A stretch of 15,276 nucleotides of DNA from DATIXD01 sp035518875 (lineage in GTDB: Bacteria > Pseudomonadota > Gammaproteobacteria > Methylococcales > Methylococcaceae), in assembly GCA_035518875.1 (NCBI GenBank), contig DATIXD010000306.1, positions 1 through 15,276 of the forward strand, written 5' to 3'. Below are positions 14,888 to 15,276 of this stretch, in pieces (position 1 is the first letter of the stretch; each line of letters opens with the position of its first letter). The notes under the pieces are model-generated. The model was not told the origin of the DNA. It ran no database searches and was given only the letters and a program-made list of their open reading frames with translations. The position numbers and the translations under genes are program-made.

Positions 14888-15276
14888 GCGCCGCCAAAGC
14901 CATCCGGAAACAGTGCAGCGCTGCCGTCCATATCGCCGGTGTCGCGGTAATTCATCGGCTCCGCGTCCGCCGCGAGCAAGGCGCCGTCGACGACCCTGCC
15001 GATCACCACCAGATGGTCGCCCGCCGGGCACTCCCTGACGAACTCGCACTCGAACCAGGCCAAAGCGTCATCGAGCAGGGGGGCGCCCCGCTGGGACTCG
15101 TGCCATGCCACCTGGGCCAGTTTGTCCGCCGAAGCAGGTTTGCCGAAATGCATGGCCAGGTTTTCCTGTCCCCGCCGCAGGACATTAACGGTAAAACCGC
15201 CGCCCGCCCTCAGCAGCGCATAGGATGAATGCCTTCGATTGATGCTCAGCGCGAACATCAAGGGATCGAAAGACAC
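14884..15276 (-). CDS. Flavin reductase-domain protein, 5' end beyond the window
   Basis: The last 130 codons of a flavin reductase-like FMN-binding split-barrel protein. The window edge cuts it at SFDPLMFALSI, which in this family lies inside the protein, so the true start lies beyond 15276 and the GTG at the edge is probably an internal Val. Family features are the RHSSY...FTVNVL segment followed by GQENLAMHFGK, and the late strand DHLVVIGRVVDG. Such proteins bind FMN or heme or reduce flavins for a partner oxygenase; the role cannot be fixed from a fragment. The stop overlaps the nucleotidyltransferase start by 4 nt. Confidence 0.82.
   Translation of the reverse strand: MSFDPLMFALSINRRHSSYALLRAGGGFTVNVLRRGQENLAMHFGKPASADKLAQVAWHESQRGAPLLDDALAWFECEFVRECPAGDHLVVIGRVVDGALLAADAEPMNYRDTGDMDGSAALFPDGFGGA

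Noticed and set aside
14888..15049. 54-residue extension of the nucleotidyltransferase
   Set aside because: Arg/Gly-rich translation of flavin-reductase DNA; ATG 14887 gives the ATGA overlap and a domain-like N-terminus.

Overview
The window is moderately GC-rich chromosomal DNA from a Gram-negative bacterium, most likely a gammaproteobacterium. The evidence is an outer-membrane beta-barrel protein, a lipobox lipoprotein, Lgt, and a type III Mg2+ P-type ATPase of the MgtA type. A methanotroph- or chemolithotroph-like host is plausible from the DAB inorganic-carbon pump and the envelope protein families, but this is inference; no taxonomic marker gene is present.

Layout: (1) 21-4567, minus strand: a dabA-dabB operon joined by an ATGA overlap. 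It encodes the two-subunit, ion-gradient-driven inorganic-carbon accumulation complex: DabA has the carbonic-anhydrase-like zinc site and DabB is an NuoL/MrpA-like membrane subunit. (2) 4568-5348: a long, nearly gene-free divergent region with several short perfect dyads and a possible 43-codon ORF. (3) 5349-6044, plus: a low-complexity protein with two copies of a DxDGDNDG plus helix module, followed by a strong bidirectional hairpin terminator. (4) 6518-9383, minus: an envelope cluster holding a 43-residue membrane peptide missed by length cut-offs, a DUF2490-like outer-membrane barrel, a decayed IS3-family orfA, a Spy/CpxP-like periplasmic protein, a Gly/Tyr/His-rich secreted protein and a glycine-zipper lipoprotein. 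(5) 9693-13891, plus: mgtA, lgt and a Ub-Mut7-C RNase-fold protein, closely spaced. (6) 13905-13935: a REP-like palindrome between convergent genes. (7) 13952-15276, minus: a flavin-reductase-domain protein cut by the window edge, overlapping by ATGA a predicted nucleotidyltransferase of a type best known from archaea.

Functional reading: DabAB would convert CO2 to bicarbonate vectorially in the cytoplasm, driven by an ion gradient. The central minus-strand cluster is entirely exported or membrane-associated and looks like an envelope-maintenance or stress set, with lgt (lipoprotein maturation) nearby. No CRISPR array, tRNA, rRNA, phage or defence system is visible. The least-explained parts are the small membrane peptide next to the DUF2490 gene, the dyad-rich region upstream of dabA, and the duplicated acidic-loop protein.
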